A stretch of 55,093 nt of DNA, from NCBI GenBank assembly GCA_017410505.1, contig JAFQQR010000024.1:1-55093 (forward strand), given 5' to 3'. Source of the stretch: Clostridia bacterium. Its GTDB lineage: Bacteria > Bacillota > Clostridia > TANB77 > CAG-508. Shown here piece after piece: positions 7,478-16,351 of the stretch; position 1 is the stretch's first letter, and the number at the start of each line of letters is the position of its first letter. The position numbers were made by a program, and so were the translations under genes. The notes under the pieces were generated by a model. The model was given only the letters and a program-made list of their open reading frames with translations, made no database searches and had not been told where the DNA came from.

Positions 7478-8335
7478 ATGACACAAGCTGATAGACACTT
7501 TATTGAAACATGTAAAAAAATTCTAGAAGAGGGATATTCTTCAGAAGGTACAGGAGTTAGAACAAGATGGGAGGATGGTGCTGAAGCTAATTATATTTCA
7601 ATTGTTGGTGTTCAAAATGTATATGATGTAGGAAAAGAGTTTCCGATGATAACATTAAGAAACAACAGTCAAACTGTAAAAAGAGCGATTGATGAAATTT
7701 TATGGATTTGGCAGAAGAAATCTAACAAAGTAAGTGAGTTAAATTCTCATATTTGGGATCAATGGGCAGGAGAAGATGGAACAATTGGTAAGGCATATGG
7801 TTATCAATTTGCGCAAAAATATGAATTCAAAACAAAAGAAGGAATTCAATTAATGGACCAAGTTGATTATGTATTATATTTATTAAAGAAGGACCCAGCT
7901 AGTCGTAGAAATATGACAAATCTTTTCAACCATGCCGAATTAAAAGATATGAACTTAGAACCATGCGCATATTCTACACAATGGTTAGTAAAGGGAGGAA
8001 AACTTCATCTTATATTAAATCAACGTTCACAAGATATGCTTACAGCAAATGGATGGAATACAATGCAATATGCAGCATTGCTATATATGTTTGCACAAGT
8101 TTCAGGATTAGAAGTTGGAACACTAACTCATAATATTGGAGATTGTCATATCTATGATAGACATGTACCATTAATCAAAAAATTAATTGAAGCAGAACCA
8201 GTTGAATGTAGTCCTAAATTAGTCATCAAAAATCCGACAAAAGACTTCTATGAATTTAAAGTGGAAGACTTTGAAATTCAAGATTATGATTACAACAAAG
8301 AAATAAAGCTTGGAAAAATTCCAGTTGCAATTTAA
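7478..8335 (+). CDS. thyA: Thymidylate synthase
   Basis: Converts dUMP to dTMP using methylene-tetrahydrofolate. It starts at the ATG 7 bp after AAGGAGG; the longer frame from 7403 has no SD. Visible family motifs are the catalytic Cys in LEPCAYSTQW, the dUMP-binding block LNQRSQDMLTANGWNTMQY, and HNIGDCHIYDRH near the C-terminus. The N-terminal region TGVRTRWEDG is the usual phosphate-binding Arg loop. Length 285 aa is in the normal range. folA follows after an 86-bp gap holding a strong hairpin; thyA-folA pairing fits, since the reaction produces dihydrofolate that FolA recycles. Confidence 0.95.
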   Translation: MTQADRHFIETCKKILEEGYSSEGTGVRTRWEDGAEANYISIVGVQNVYDVGKEFPMITLRNNSQTVKRAIDEILWIWQKKSNKVSELNSHIWDQWAGEDGTIGKAYGYQFAQKYEFKTKEGIQLMDQVDYVLYLLKKDPASRRNMTNLFNHAELKDMNLEPCAYSTQWLVKGGKLHLILNQRSQDMLTANGWNTMQYAALLYMFAQVSGLEVGTLTHNIGDCHIYDRHVPLIKKLIEAEPVECSPKLVIKNPTKDFYEFKVEDFEIQDYDYNKEIKLGKIPVAI

Positions 8336-8355
8336 GTAGTCAAATCTTAAATTTA

Positions 8356-8386
8356 TGCAAATGAGGAAATTCCTCATTTGCAGTTT
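8356..8386 (+). terminator. Strong hairpin between thyA and folA (terminator or attenuator)
   Basis: TGCAAATGAGGAA and TTCCTCATTTGCA are perfect complements around one A (8356-8382), followed by GTTTTATAT. The T-run is short, so termination may be partial and folA may be read at a lower level. Confidence 0.6.
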
Positions 8387-8421
8387 TATATAAATTATAG
8401 TTAAAAGAGGAGCAAAAGAAA

Positions 8422-8910
8422 ATGTTAAGTATAATAGTAGCAAAAGCAAAAAATAATGTAATTGGAAAAGATAATTCAATGATATGGAAATTACCAGATG
8501 ATTTAAAAAGATTTAAAGAAAGAACATCAGGTCATACAATAATAATGGGAAGAAAAACGTTTGAATCTTTAGGAGGAATATTACCAGATAGAAAACACAT
8601 TATATTAAGTAGTAACCCTGATTTTAATATAGATTCAGATTGTGTAAAAGTGGTACATTCACTTTTTGAATTACAGGAATATATGGATGATGAGGAAGAA
8701 CATTTTGTAATAGGAGGAACAATTATTTATAATTTATTAATGCCATATTGTAAAAAAATGTATGTGACACAATTAGATAAAGAGTTTGAAGGAGATACAA
8801 TATTTCCTAAAATAAATGAAGAAGAATGGCAAGTACTTTCTAGAGAAAATGGACCAGAAGATGGTATAAATGATTTTGATTATGAGTATGTGACTTATGT
8901 AAGAAAATAA
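8422..8910 (+). CDS. folA: Dihydrofolate reductase
   Basis: Reduces dihydrofolate to tetrahydrofolate with NADPH. The 162-aa protein has the standard layout: IIVAKAKNNVIGKDNSMIWKL at the start (Met20-loop region and Trp), DLKRFKERTSG with the substrate-side Asp/Lys helix, IIMGRKTFESLG (cofactor motif), LPDRKHIILS, and the FVIGGTIIYNLLMPYC block with the nicotinamide-binding Gly pair. SD GAGGAGC is 9 bp before ATG. It is located 86 bp downstream of thyA and ends at a terminator. Confidence 0.95.
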   Translation: MLSIIVAKAKNNVIGKDNSMIWKLPDDLKRFKERTSGHTIIMGRKTFESLGGILPDRKHIILSSNPDFNIDSDCVKVVHSLFELQEYMDDEEEHFVIGGTIIYNLLMPYCKKMYVTQLDKEFEGDTIFPKINEEEWQVLSRENGPEDGINDFDYEYVTYVRK

Positions 8911-8916
8911 ATAAAA

Positions 8917-8954
8917 TAAAAGCTTTGAGTTATTAAAACTTGAGGCTTTTTATT
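8917..8954 (+). terminator. Terminator after folA
   Basis: Stem built from AAAAGC..AGTT and AACT..GCTTTTT around ATTAA, ending in a T-rich run. Confidence 0.65.
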
Positions 8955-9084
8955 TGTTGAATTTTGCGATGAAAAGTTCTTGACATTTAAAGCGAGTACA
9001 AAAATTGACATAAAGCAAAAAAAAGTATATAATAAAGAACATGCAAACTGTATAAAAATTTCATTTCATAAGGAGGAAAACATT

Positions 9085-10953
9085 ATGCTAAAAAATAATG
9101 AAAAATCAGTAATACATCCAGTATTTGGTAGAATACGGATAAAAGAGAAATTTGCAGAAGTATTAGAGATAAGGCCGTTTAGAGAATTAGCCTACAAAAG
9201 TCAATTAGGAACAAATTCTTTGGGAAAAGTAACATTGAATGCTAAGCATACTAGACTCACACATTCAATAGGAGTTATGTACTTGACTGAGGAATTGCTA
9301 GATATTTGTGAAAAGAAATTTTCAAAATATTTTGAAATTACTCAAAGAGACAAAGAGATACTTCAATTGGCAGCACTGGGACATGATATTGGACATATTG
9401 CATTTTCACATTCACTAGAAGACAGGAACATGAAAACTCATGAACAAAGGACTATTGAATATTTTAAAGAATATGAATACCAAATCAATAAGATATTTGG
9501 GTATGATATTGTATCAAATGTTATACAAATATATAAAGACAACATTGATATCAAAAAGCAGGGAAATCAATTTAAAATGGAGGACAAGCTTGATATTTTA
9601 TTTATATTCACAAGTCTTTTAGTTGGGACTATTGACTGTGACAGAATGGAATATATCACAACAGACAAATTTAATGTTTATGGAGAAAGAGTAGATTATC
9701 GAGATATATTTAAATACATCACAATAGTTCTCTTAAATGATTCTCCAACAGTTGGATTTGAAAAGGATGCAGTTCCACTAATTGAAGATATGCTGCTTAC
9801 AAGATTTTATCAATATGATAAAATCTATTATGAAAGTGATTCAACTTTAACTGAAATGGCAATCAAAGAATATAAAGATATTTCAGGGTGGAAAGAAGAA
9901 GATATTGTGACAAAAGCAGAATATGAGATTCTTACAGACCTAAAAAAAGTTCTTTATAATCCAGAAGATGCAGAAATGCTAAAATATAGACTTGCAGAGA
10001 TTATTCTTGAAGGAAACAGAGAAAATATTATGTTCAAAAGATTTGAAAATGATAAAGAATATGAGTATTTTCTTAAAAGATTAGAATCAATAACTGAAAG
10101 AAAAGATATAATAAAAACTGCAAAGAAAAAGGTGACAATTTACAATCCAAACAAGAATAAAGTCTATATCAAAGATGATGACGGAGTAATTAAAGATATT
10201 ATGGAAGTAAGCTCAAAAATAAGTGATATTTCCATTAGCTTTAGTTATGTTATGGTTGATTTAGATCAGGTTTATGGCATTGATTGGGAAGAAGAAAAAA
10301 ATATAAGAGCTTTATTTCTTGATAATCCAGTTGAGATAGAAAAAAAGTTTATCTTCAAAGTAAATGAATCAAATTCTATAGAGGATGATTGTGAAAGGAT
10401 AGTAGAAATTTTAAAAGCTATACCAGGTGTTCAAATTAAAGAATTTGCTGAATGGGATAAGATAAAAAATGAAGACTTATATTTTAAAGCATTATCTCAA
10501 CTACCTAAAGGAGTTGCAATGAGATATAGAACAACAGGAACTGAAAAATCATATTATCTAAAAATGCCAGCAGATGACGGAACATCAATCACAAAAAGAC
10601 ATGAAAACAAATATCATTGCCAAAATAGAGAAGAATTTTTAGAACTTGTAAAATCTCTATTTAACTCGAAAGGTTACAATATTGAAAATATTCAGGTTAC
10701 TGAAGGGGTCAAAATAAACACTGAAAGATATAAAAATTTAGTGAAAGTACAAGAAAGCATAATTGAAATTGCTTGCGATTTTTCAACATATGAATATGCA
10801 GGCAAAAAAGCATATGGAATGATGCTAGAATGTGAGCTAAAAGAAGGAGATGACATATCACTTTGGTATTTAAGCAAACATTTAAAAAATAATGGATTTG
10901 TTGAGACAAATGAATCTAAGGAAACAAGGGCAAAAAAAGCACTTGGGATTTAA
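9085..10953 (+). CDS. HD-domain phosphohydrolase fused to a CYTH-like domain
   Basis: 622 aa, starting at the ATG 7 bp after AAGGAGG (frame extends upstream to 8980 without SD). N-terminal HD domain: HPVFGRIRI, THSIGVMYLTEELL (first metal His), LAALGHDIGHIAFSHSLE (HD pair) and GTIDCDRMEY (late Asp), as in dNTP triphosphohydrolases of the COG1078 type. The C-terminal part carries an ExExK motif (E417, E419, K421 in VEIEKKF), then basic/acidic strands MRYRTTG, YYLKMP, KRHENKYH, IIEIACDFSTY and MMLECELKE, which is the pattern of a CYTH triphosphate-tunnel domain. Both halves would act on triphosphates. The neighbours thyA, folA and dCMP deaminase suggest deoxynucleotide balance. The CYTH call is less sure than HD. 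Confidence 0.78.
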   Translation: MLKNNEKSVIHPVFGRIRIKEKFAEVLEIRPFRELAYKSQLGTNSLGKVTLNAKHTRLTHSIGVMYLTEELLDICEKKFSKYFEITQRDKEILQLAALGHDIGHIAFSHSLEDRNMKTHEQRTIEYFKEYEYQINKIFGYDIVSNVIQIYKDNIDIKKQGNQFKMEDKLDILFIFTSLLVGTIDCDRMEYITTDKFNVYGERVDYRDIFKYITIVLLNDSPTVGFEKDAVPLIEDMLLTRFYQYDKIYYESDSTLTEMAIKEYKDISGWKEEDIVTKAEYEILTDLKKVLYNPEDAEMLKYRLAEIILEGNRENIMFKRFENDKEYEYFLKRLESITERKDIIKTAKKKVTIYNPNKNKVYIKDDDGVIKDIMEVSSKISDISISFSYVMVDLDQVYGIDWEEEKNIRALFLDNPVEIEKKFIFKVNESNSIEDDCERIVEILKAIPGVQIKEFAEWDKIKNEDLYFKALSQLPKGVAMRYRTTGTEKSYYLKMPADDGTSITKRHENKYHCQNREEFLELVKSLFNSKGYNIENIQVTEGVKINTERYKNLVKVQESIIEIACDFSTYEYAGKKAYGMMLECELKEGDDISLWYLSKHLKNNGFVETNESKETRAKKALGI

Positions 10954-10967
10954 TAGCAAAAATGTTT

Positions 10968-11003
10968 AATGAGAGCAAAATAAATATTTGCTCTCATTTT
11001 TTA
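10968..11003 (+). terminator. Terminator after the HD-CYTH gene
   Basis: ATGAGAGCAAA pairs with TTTGCTCTCAT around TAAATA and is followed by a T run. Confidence 0.85.
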
Positions 11004-11076
11004 TATATTAAATTTATATAAAATATTGATATTTCAAAATTTATATAGTAATATAAGTCATATAGGAGGAAATGAT

Positions 11077-11586
11077 ATGGATAGTAATTTAAATAAAAAA
11101 AGAAGTAATTATATAAATTGGGAAGAATATTTTATGGCAATAGCAAAACTATCAGCAATGAGAAGTAAAGACCCATCAACACAAGTAGGAGCATGTATAG
11201 TAAGTAATGACAACAGAATTTTATCTATAGGATATAATGGAGCACCAAATGGTTTTAGTGATGATGATTTTCCATGGGCAAGAGAAGGGGATAATTTAGA
11301 TACAAAGTATCCATATGTATGCCACGCAGAGTTAAATGCAATTTTAAATTATAGGGGAAGTAAGAAAGATTTGGAAAATGCTAGAATATATGTAGATTTG
11401 TTTCCTTGTAATGAGTGTGCCAAAATTATTATTCAGTCAGGAATAAAAGAAGTGGTTTATTTATCTGATAAATATGCGACATCAGAAAATAATATTGCGT
11501 CAAGGAAATTGTTTGATAGTTGTGGTGTTGAATATCATAAGATTGATTTGAAGGAAGATAAAAAAATAGAGATAGAGTTAAAATAA
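11077..11586 (+). CDS. dCMP deaminase (ComEB type)
   Basis: Deaminates dCMP to dUMP, the substrate of thymidylate synthase encoded 3 kb upstream. 169 aa from the ATG 7 bp after TAGGAGGA. The zinc site is complete: CHAELNA (His and catalytic Glu) and PCNECAK (two Cys). [14 protein letters not shown] and GYNGAPNGF are the family's substrate loop. A C-terminal charged tail follows. The gene ends at a terminator shared with the convergent mutS2 gene. ComEB of Bacillus is the same family; a competence role is not implied. Confidence 0.92.
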   Translation: MDSNLNKKRSNYINWEEYFMAIAKLSAMRSKDPSTQVGACIVSNDNRILSIGYNGAPNGFSDDDFPWAREGDNLDTKYPYVCHAELNAILNYRGSKKDLENARIYVDLFPCNECAKIIIQSGIKEVVYLSDKYATSENNIASRKLFDSCGVEYHKIDLKEDKKIEIELK

Positions 11587-11618
11587 AAAAAGAGGAATGC
11601 GATTCCTCTTTTTTTATT
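11585..11618. terminator. Bidirectional terminator between dCMP deaminase and mutS2
   Basis: AAAAAAAGAGGAAT and ATTCCTCTTTTTTT form a stem around GCG with A and T runs on both flanks; it overlaps the mutS2 stop region. Confidence 0.85.
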
Positions 11619-13965
11619 TTAATTCTACAACAGTAACTCCCATTTCACCTTCACCATAAGCACCAATCCTAAAAGATTTAACATGAGAATGAGTTTTTAA
11701 AAATTTTTGAATACCTTCACGTAGTTTTCCAGTTCCCTTACCATGAACAATTCTTACAGTCTGTAACTTAGCAAGATAACTATCGTCTAAAAACTTATCT
11801 ACAACGAAAATTGCATCTTCAACATTTAAGCCGATAACATTTATTTCAGATTTAGCAGTTCTAGTTTTTGAAACAGAATTATAAGAAGAAGTAGAAGAAG
11901 TTTTTTTATTAGAATTTTTAACTTTTTCCAAAAATTTTATATTTATATTCATTTTCATACTTCCAATTTGGACTTGAACTTCATTAGACTTAGAAACATT
12001 AGATAAAACAATAGCATTTTGTCCGAAAGTTGTTATAAAAACTTCTGTATTTGGTTTAATATCTTTTAAATCTAATGATTGTATAGAACTTTTTTCTGCA
12101 CTAGGTGTTATAGAAATACTTTTTATATTTCTATTTAATTGATTTCTCAAATTATTCAATTCACTATTAGAATTAGAAAAATTATTCATTTTAGATATAA
12201 TTTCATTTGCTTCTTCTTTAGCATTTAACAAAATATTTCTAGCTTCAATTTTTGCATTATTAATAATACTTTTTTCTTGTTCTAATAATTTAGAATTATC
12301 TCTTTCTAAAGACTTTCTTAGATTAGAAACTTTATCTAATTCTTGTGAAATTTTACGTTTTTCATTTTCTATTTTAGATTTGTTATCATAAATATTTTTA
12401 AGCAATTCTTCGAAATCAACATCTTTTTTATTTAAATTAGATTTTGCATTATTAATAATATTTTCAGAAAGTCCAAGTTTTTTACTAATTTCAAATGCAT
12501 TACTTTTGCCAGGGACACCAATTAAAAGGTGATAGGTAGGTGAAAGTGTGTTAATATCAAATTCAACAGAGGCATTTTCAAAACCATTAGTTATTAATGC
12601 ATATTTTTTAAGTTCTTGATAATGAGTAGTTGCAACAGTTAGAGCTCCAGAAGTTTTAAAATAATCTAAAATACTGATAGCAAGTGAAGCACCTTCAAGT
12701 GGGTCTGTTCCAGATCCTAATTCGTCTACTAAAATTAATGAATTTTCGGTAGAGTTATTCACAATATCAACAATATTTTTCATATGTGATGAAAATGTGC
12801 TAAGTGAATCAGATATACTTTGGTCATCTCCTATATCAGCAAAAATTTTATCAAAAACATATATAGAAGTTTTTTCAGAGGCTGGTATATTAAGTCCACT
12901 ACAAGCCATTGCAGTTAAAATTCCAATTGTTTTTAAAGTTACAGTTTTTCCTCCTGTATTTGGACCTGTTATTACTAAAGTAGAAAAATTTTTACCTAAC
13001 TCAAGAGATATAGGAATCGCAGTGTTTTGATCAAGTAATGGGTGTTTAGCATTTTTTAATATTATTTCTTTATTGTCACTAATTATAGGAGTTATGCCTT
13101 TAATATTTCTAGAGTATTTAGCTTTAGCAAAAATAAAATCTAATTCTGCTATACATTCAATATCTGTTTTTAATTCTTCCACATAAGGATAAAAAAGTTT
13201 ACTTAGATTTTGCAATATTCTTTCGATTTCTAGATTTTCCTCAATTTTTAAGTTTGCAAGTTCATTATTTAATTCGAAAACAGATATAGGTTCAATAAAT
13301 ACAGTAGAGCCTGAACTTGATATATCATGTACAAATCCTTTTATTTGAGATCTAGATTCTTCTTTGACTGGTATTACATATCTGTCATTTCTTAGTGTTA
13401 CAACATTTTCTTGAATATATTTAGAATATCTTGAAGAATGAAGATAACTGTTTAATTTAGATTTTATATCTTGTTCAATATTTTTTTGTTTTTTTCTTAT
13501 ACTCGATAAATCTTTTGAAGCATTATCATCAATTGTATTTTCGTCTATTATGCTATTTGTAACTTTTTCAGTGATTGAGCTATTTGAATATAATTTAGAG
13601 AAGATGTTTGTTAAATAAATGAAATCATCATTATTTATATGATCTGCATAAAAATATTCTTTTAGGTTTTTTGAAATGTTTAATATATTATTAAGTTCTA
13701 AAATTGATTTTATTGAAAGTGTTCCATATGATTCAATAGTTTTTAAATTAATTGTGTTATCAGCTATATCATCAATTGGAGGAGTGCTATTTCTATATAT
13801 AATATTTACAGCTTCTTCAGTTTCTTTTAACATATCTTGTACTTCTGTTTTATTGTTAGAAGGTAATAGTTTTAGGCATTGTTTTTTACCTAAATATGTT
13901 ATAGCATAGTTTGAAAGTTTATTTAATATTTTATTATATTCTAATTTTTCTAGATAATTATTCAT
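11614..13965 (-). CDS. mutS2: Endonuclease MutS2
   Basis: 783 aa MutS-family ATPase with a C-terminal Smr nuclease domain; known members limit recombination or act on collided ribosomes. Residues 1-320 contain the lever/core helices, with DLSSIRKKQ and VIPVKEESRSQIKGFVHD (the family clamp-less core). Walker A is ITGPNTGGKT and Walker B is LILVDELGSGTDP. A coiled coil of about 100 residues (around 515-610) rich in E, K and N follows. The Smr domain from about residue 710 has NVIGLNVEDA and VHGKGTGKLREGI. No N-terminal mismatch domain is present, as expected for MutS2. It is monocistronic on the minus strand. Confidence 0.95.
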   Translation of the reverse strand: MNNYLEKLEYNKILNKLSNYAITYLGKKQCLKLLPSNNKTEVQDMLKETEEAVNIIYRNSTPPIDDIADNTINLKTIESYGTLSIKSILELNNILNISKNLKEYFYADHINNDDFIYLTNIFSKLYSNSSITEKVTNSIIDENTIDDNASKDLSSIRKKQKNIEQDIKSKLNSYLHSSRYSKYIQENVVTLRNDRYVIPVKEESRSQIKGFVHDISSSGSTVFIEPISVFELNNELANLKIEENLEIERILQNLSKLFYPYVEELKTDIECIAELDFIFAKAKYSRNIKGITPIISDNKEIILKNAKHPLLDQNTAIPISLELGKNFSTLVITGPNTGGKTVTLKTIGILTAMACSGLNIPASEKTSIYVFDKIFADIGDDQSISDSLSTFSSHMKNIVDIVNNSTENSLILVDELGSGTDPLEGASLAISILDYFKTSGALTVATTHYQELKKYALITNGFENASVEFDINTLSPTYHLLIGVPGKSNAFEISKKLGLSENIINNAKSNLNKKDVDFEELLKNIYDNKSKIENEKRKISQELDKVSNLRKSLERDNSKLLEQEKSIINNAKIEARNILLNAKEEANEIISKMNNFSNSNSELNNLRNQLNRNIKSISITPSAEKSSIQSLDLKDIKPNTEVFITTFGQNAIVLSNVSKSNEVQVQIGSMKMNINIKFLEKVKNSNKKTSSTSSYNSVSKTRTAKSEINVIGLNVEDAIFVVDKFLDDSYLAKLQTVRIVHGKGTGKLREGIQKFLKTHSHVKSFRIGAYGEGEMGVTVVELK

Positions 13966-14069
13966 TTTATCAAATCCTTTTTATACATAAATTTTAGATT
14001 TTTGAACAATATAATTATACAGAGATTAATAAAATAAGTCAAATTTAAGAAAAAAATTAAAAAATAGGG

Positions 14070-14099
14070 TTGACAAATAAACACTAAATGAGTTAAAAT
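14070..14099 (+). promoter_or_regulatory. Promoter of the tRNA-His/tRNA-Gln pair
   Basis: TTGACA at 14070-14075 and TAAAAT at 14094-14099 with an 18-bp spacer, about 35 bp before the first tRNA. Confidence 0.65.
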
Positions 14100-14133
14100 A
14101 TAAAGGCGTTAGGAAAATGAGCAAAATAACCAT

Positions 14134-14211
14134 GGTGGATGTAGCGCAGTTGGTTAGAGCGCCAGTTTGTGGCACTGGAGGCCGTGGGTTCGAGTCCCAT
14201 CTTCCACCCCA
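14134..14211 (+). tRNA. tRNA-His(GUG)
   Basis: The acceptor GTGGATG pairs with CTTCCAC (one T-T mismatch) after the extra 5' G typical of tRNA-His, with discriminator C and encoded CCA. Anticodon stem CCAGT/ACTGG closes the loop TTGTGGC, anticodon GTG. The T loop is TTCGAGT. Confidence 0.93.
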
Positions 14212-14229
14212 TTTAAATTTAATATATAT

Positions 14230-14304
14230 TGGGCTGTAGCCAAGCGGTAAGGCACCAGACTTTGACTCTGGCATGCGTGTGTTCGAATCCCACCAGCCCA
14301 GCCA
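14230..14304 (+). tRNA. tRNA-Gln(UUG)
   Basis: Acceptor TGGGCTG pairs with CAGCCCA, discriminator G, encoded CCA. Anticodon stem CCAGA/TCTGG holds loop CTTTGAC with anticodon TTG. T loop TTCGAAT. It lies 18 bp after tRNA-His and is probably co-transcribed. Confidence 0.93.
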
Positions 14305-14305
14305 A

Positions 14306-14362
14306 TTAAAAAACATCTAATTAAACTTATTTTAAGAGGTTAATTAGATGATTTTTTTATTT
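14306..14362 (+). terminator. Terminator after tRNA-His/Gln
   Basis: CATCTAATTAA and TTAATTAGATG are complementary with a loop of about 17 nt, followed by a T run (14350-14358). Confidence 0.75.
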
Positions 14363-14535
14363 TGTTAAAAGCTTATTGTTTCAGATAGAATATTTGTGAA
14401 GAAAATTATAATATAATGAAACATTTGTATAGTGAAGAGAATTTGAATAAAAGATGTTAAATTTGCTTGTAGTATTTTATTAAATATGATAATATACAGT
14501 CATATTTAATAAAATACCAAAGAGGAGGAAAAAAT

Positions 14536-15264
14536 ATGGAAGAAAAGAAAGTGATAAAAATAAGTTTATCAACAGTTTTTTTAGTAATTGCAATAATACT
14601 AATTTTTATAATGGCATATTATATATATGTTGAAAAAGCAAATGCTAATAAGGAAATTGCATCTTTAGAAGCAAATGCGATTAATATGCAAAATACTATA
14701 AATGATTTACAAGGAAAAATTGATAATATATCAAATACAATTAATTCTAGTACAAATAAAGAGAGTAACAATTCTCAATCTAATAATACTTCAAGCAATG
14801 AAAATATTAAATTTTCTGATGATGAAATAAAAAAATGTTTACAAGAATATTTAGAATTAGTTGGTATTAGAGAAGGATCACCATTGGGAATGCTTGTAAA
14901 ACTTGGATTATGTGATTATTCTGATTATGATAATGCTAATAAGACTGATGATAACTATGTAAAAACAAATATAAAATATTCAGATTATAAAGAAAAAATG
15001 TTAAATTATGTAACAGAAGAATGGTTTAATACTAATTTTGAAAATGGTTATAAACAGCAAGATGGATTATTATATTATTTTGATGGTGGAGCAAGCGGAA
15101 TAGAATTTGAAGTAAAGGATATCACATTAAAGGGTGATTATTCAGATTTGGCTTATATTGCAGAAGTGTACAATGTTCATCTTGATGATACAAAAGAACT
15201 AGAAAATATAGAATTTCACATATCAGATAATAATGGAAAATGTGTTATAAGTTATTGTGATTAG
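14536..15264 (+). CDS. Membrane-anchored protein with coiled-coil stalk, unknown function
   Basis: 242 aa, unrecognised. A cytosolic start (MEEKKVIKIS) is followed by one membrane segment at about residues 11-32 and a short coiled coil (NKEIASLEANAINMQNTI, continuing to about 75). Next comes a linker rich in Asn and Ser, then an acidic folded domain with no recognised motif. It is probably a type II membrane protein with the C-terminal domain outside the cell. The SD GAGGAGG is 8 bp before ATG. The next gene is also a membrane protein, 90 bp downstream; operon membership is likely but unproved. Confidence 0.7.
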   Translation: MEEKKVIKISLSTVFLVIAIILIFIMAYYIYVEKANANKEIASLEANAINMQNTINDLQGKIDNISNTINSSTNKESNNSQSNNTSSNENIKFSDDEIKKCLQEYLELVGIREGSPLGMLVKLGLCDYSDYDNANKTDDNYVKTNIKYSDYKEKMLNYVTEEWFNTNFENGYKQQDGLLYYFDGGASGIEFEVKDITLKGDYSDLAYIAEVYNVHLDDTKELENIEFHISDNNGKCVISYCD

Positions 15265-15354
15265 AAGTAAATTTAAGGCAGTTAGTATTTTTAATAGTCA
15301 TATTCGCTACAAAAATTAATATAATTTAATAAATTTAATTGTGGAGGAATGATT

Positions 15355-15741
15355 ATGGAAAATATCCAGATGAATGAAAATAATTTTATAACAAATATAT
15401 TAAAAGGAGTCGGAATTTCATTAATAACAACACTTGTATTATTAATAATATTTTCAATAATTTTAACATATACAAATATACAAGAAACAGCTATTAATCC
15501 AGTGATAATGATAATTACAGCTATAAGTATATTAATAGGAAGTTCTATAGTAAATATAAAGATAAAAAAGAATGGATTAGTAAATGGAGCTATAATAGGA
15601 GCTATATATATTATATCAATATACCTAATATCTAGTATTCTAAATTGGAAATTTTCATTGAATTTACAATCAATAATAATGATTGTAATTGCAATAATAT
15701 TTGGTGTTTTAGGAGGTATAATAGGAGTTAATAAAAAATAA
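15355..15741 (+). CDS. TIGR04086/YrzE-type small membrane protein
   Basis: 128 aa with four hydrophobic helices: residues about 15-35, 45-62, 73-95 and 103-124. The glycine pattern LKGVGISLI at the start of helix 1 and GVLGGIIGV at the end resemble the TIGR04086 family, found near secretion genes in Clostridia; function unknown. ATG 15355 is chosen over ATG 15349 because the SD GGAGG ends at 15347, leaving only 1 bp for the earlier start. secG lies a little further downstream. Confidence 0.7.
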   Translation: MENIQMNENNFITNILKGVGISLITTLVLLIIFSIILTYTNIQETAINPVIMIITAISILIGSSIVNIKIKKNGLVNGAIIGAIYIISIYLISSILNWKFSLNLQSIIMIVIAIIFGVLGGIIGVNKK

Positions 15742-15800
15742 AATTAAATGAATTAAAAGGTGGACAAAAAATAAAAACTATGGTAATATAAAATAGAAAT

Positions 15801-15875
15801 TGGGGTATGGCCAAGCGGTAAGGCATCTGGCTCTGACCCAGAGATGCGTAGGTTCGAATCCTACTACCCCAGCCA
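15801..15875 (+). tRNA. tRNA-Gln(CUG)
   Basis: Acceptor TGGGGTA pairs with TACCCCA, discriminator G and encoded CCA. Anticodon stem TCTGG/CCAGA holds loop CTCTGAC with anticodon CTG. It reads the rare codon CAG, and the body closely resembles the tRNA-Gln(UUG) 1.5 kb upstream. Confidence 0.93.
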
Positions 15876-15992
15876 TAGATTTAGGTTCTGAATTAGTGAA
15901 TAGAAAATAGAAAATCATCTATTGCAATTTAAAAACTTATATGGTAGAATTATGAAAGTAATAAAAATAAGAACCACAGGGAGGAATTATAA

Positions 15993-16241
15993 ATGGAATT
16001 GGCAAGAACAATATTAACAGTGATATATTTTATTATAGCACTAGTAGTAATAGTATTAGCACTAATACAATCTAAGGATGATGCAGCTTTATCATCAACA
16101 ATTACAGGATCTTCAACAAATAATTTTTATGAAAAAAATAAAGGTAGAACAAAAGAAGGAAAACAAAAAAGATTAATGGTAATATCATCAATATTATTTG
16201 GAATTTTAACAATTGTATTAGGAATATTGTATTTGGCATAG
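15993..16241 (+). CDS. secG: Protein translocase subunit SecG
   Basis: 82 aa. Two membrane helices (residues about 5-25 and 60-80) flank a polar loop with LIQSKDDAALSSTITGSS, which matches the SecG loop (LxQxxKxxGLSxxxxGGS). It binds SecYE; secY is at 43 kb in this window. SD GGGAGG is 9 bp before ATG. The gene precedes rnr, the usual Firmicute arrangement. Confidence 0.9.
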   Translation: MELARTILTVIYFIIALVVIVLALIQSKDDAALSSTITGSSTNNFYEKNKGRTKEGKQKRLMVISSILFGILTIVLGILYLA

Positions 16242-16245
16242 AAAA

Positions 16246-16280
16246 GAAAGCAGGTTTTAGGACTTGCTTTTTTGTTGTTT
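16246..16280 (+). terminator. Terminator after secG
   Basis: AAAGCAGG and CTTGCTTT pair around TTTTAGGA and are followed by TTTTGTTG. rnr then has its own leader. Confidence 0.75.
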
Positions 16281-16351
16281 TAGTAATAAATCATATTGTA
16301 CAACAACTAATAAAATGATATAATTAAGCAGATAGAAGAAAGGATGGAAGA

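Noticed and set aside
14026..14316. Minus-strand ORF of 96 aa over tRNA-His and tRNA-Gln
   Set aside because: Antisense of two tRNA genes; no SD and typical artefact residues.
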